NCBI GenBank assembly: GCA_947396885.1
Contig: OX377204.1
Location: 7,254,001 to 7,318,000 of the forward strand
DNA from: Heligmosomoides polygyrus polygyrus
Lineage: Eukaryota > Nematoda > Chromadorea > Rhabditida > Heligmosomidae
DNA: 64,000 bases
Direction: 5' to 3'
This document shows, in pieces, positions 63,979 to 64,000 of the stretch. The notes below the pieces were generated by a model. The model was not told where the DNA came from. It saw only the letters and a program-made list of their open reading frames with translations, and did not search any database. Each line of letters opens with the position of its first letter. The stretch's first letter is position 1. The translations under genes and the position numbers were made by a program.

Positions 63979-64000
63979 GACGTGGTAGCGTAGTCGGAGG
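63979..64000 (+). mobile_element. SINE-A head, cut by window end
   Basis: ACGTGGTAGCGTAGTCGGAG is the start of a head, continuing outside the window. Confidence 0.7.

Overview
This window looks like an intergenic or heterochromatin-like stretch of an animal nuclear genome. It is almost free of recognisable genes and packed with old, nested transposable elements. A repeat-rich nematode, possibly a hookworm-like strongylid, fits best: a clean 67-bp intron in the one convincing exon pair, many decayed mariner transposases, Penelope-like (PLE) GIY-YIG ends, a LINE reverse-transcriptase tail and an abundant tRNA-derived SINE. The organism is inferred. Nothing bacterial or viral is visible.

Families used below. 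SINE-A: about 290 bp, tRNA-like head (TAGCGCAGTCGG), 3' tail of TCCTTTA units, several copies with 9-12 bp target duplications. H-MITEs: GGGCCGGATTCAT ends, flanked by CAG/CTG. T-MITEs: GGCCCCGTTTATAC ends, flanked by TTA/TAA. Z: GGATCTATC ends, 8-bp duplications. M: ~1.03-kb palindromes with mariner-like TTAGGTTGTCCCATAAGT ends and arms of three ~168-bp units. W, X, V and Y: other foldback families. PLE fragments and PLE-derived palindromes carry a hammerhead-like CUGANGA...GAAA core.

Layout. 0-3 kb: W holding X holding foldback Y, then a palindromic PLE pair. 3-9 kb: MITEs, SINEs and a tRNA-like head pair. 10.4-12.4 kb: W interrupted by a 5'-truncated PLE (13-bp duplication) and by V. 13-14.8 kb: SINE inside M inside X. 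16-18 kb: MITE, then W with a SINE. 20.5-21.5 kb: second M. 24-27.2 kb: Z copies, one split by a Mutator-like foldback with an exact 10-bp duplication. 30.9-31.8 kb: best candidate host exons. 32.7-34.7 kb: mariner remnants. 36-37 kb: PLE palindrome holding an H-MITE holding two T-MITEs. 38.9-39.9 kb: mariner with poly-G ends. 43-46 kb: mariner, H-MITE and third M. 46.7-64 kb: SINEs, a LINE tail, MITEs, Z copies and a second V.

No complete host gene can be named. Unassigned GC-rich segments (18.95-19.5, 21.7-22.9, 27.6-28.1, 37.1-38.0, 50.2-50.7 and 54.6-55.3 kb) may hold exons, but composition and open frames alone do not prove it.
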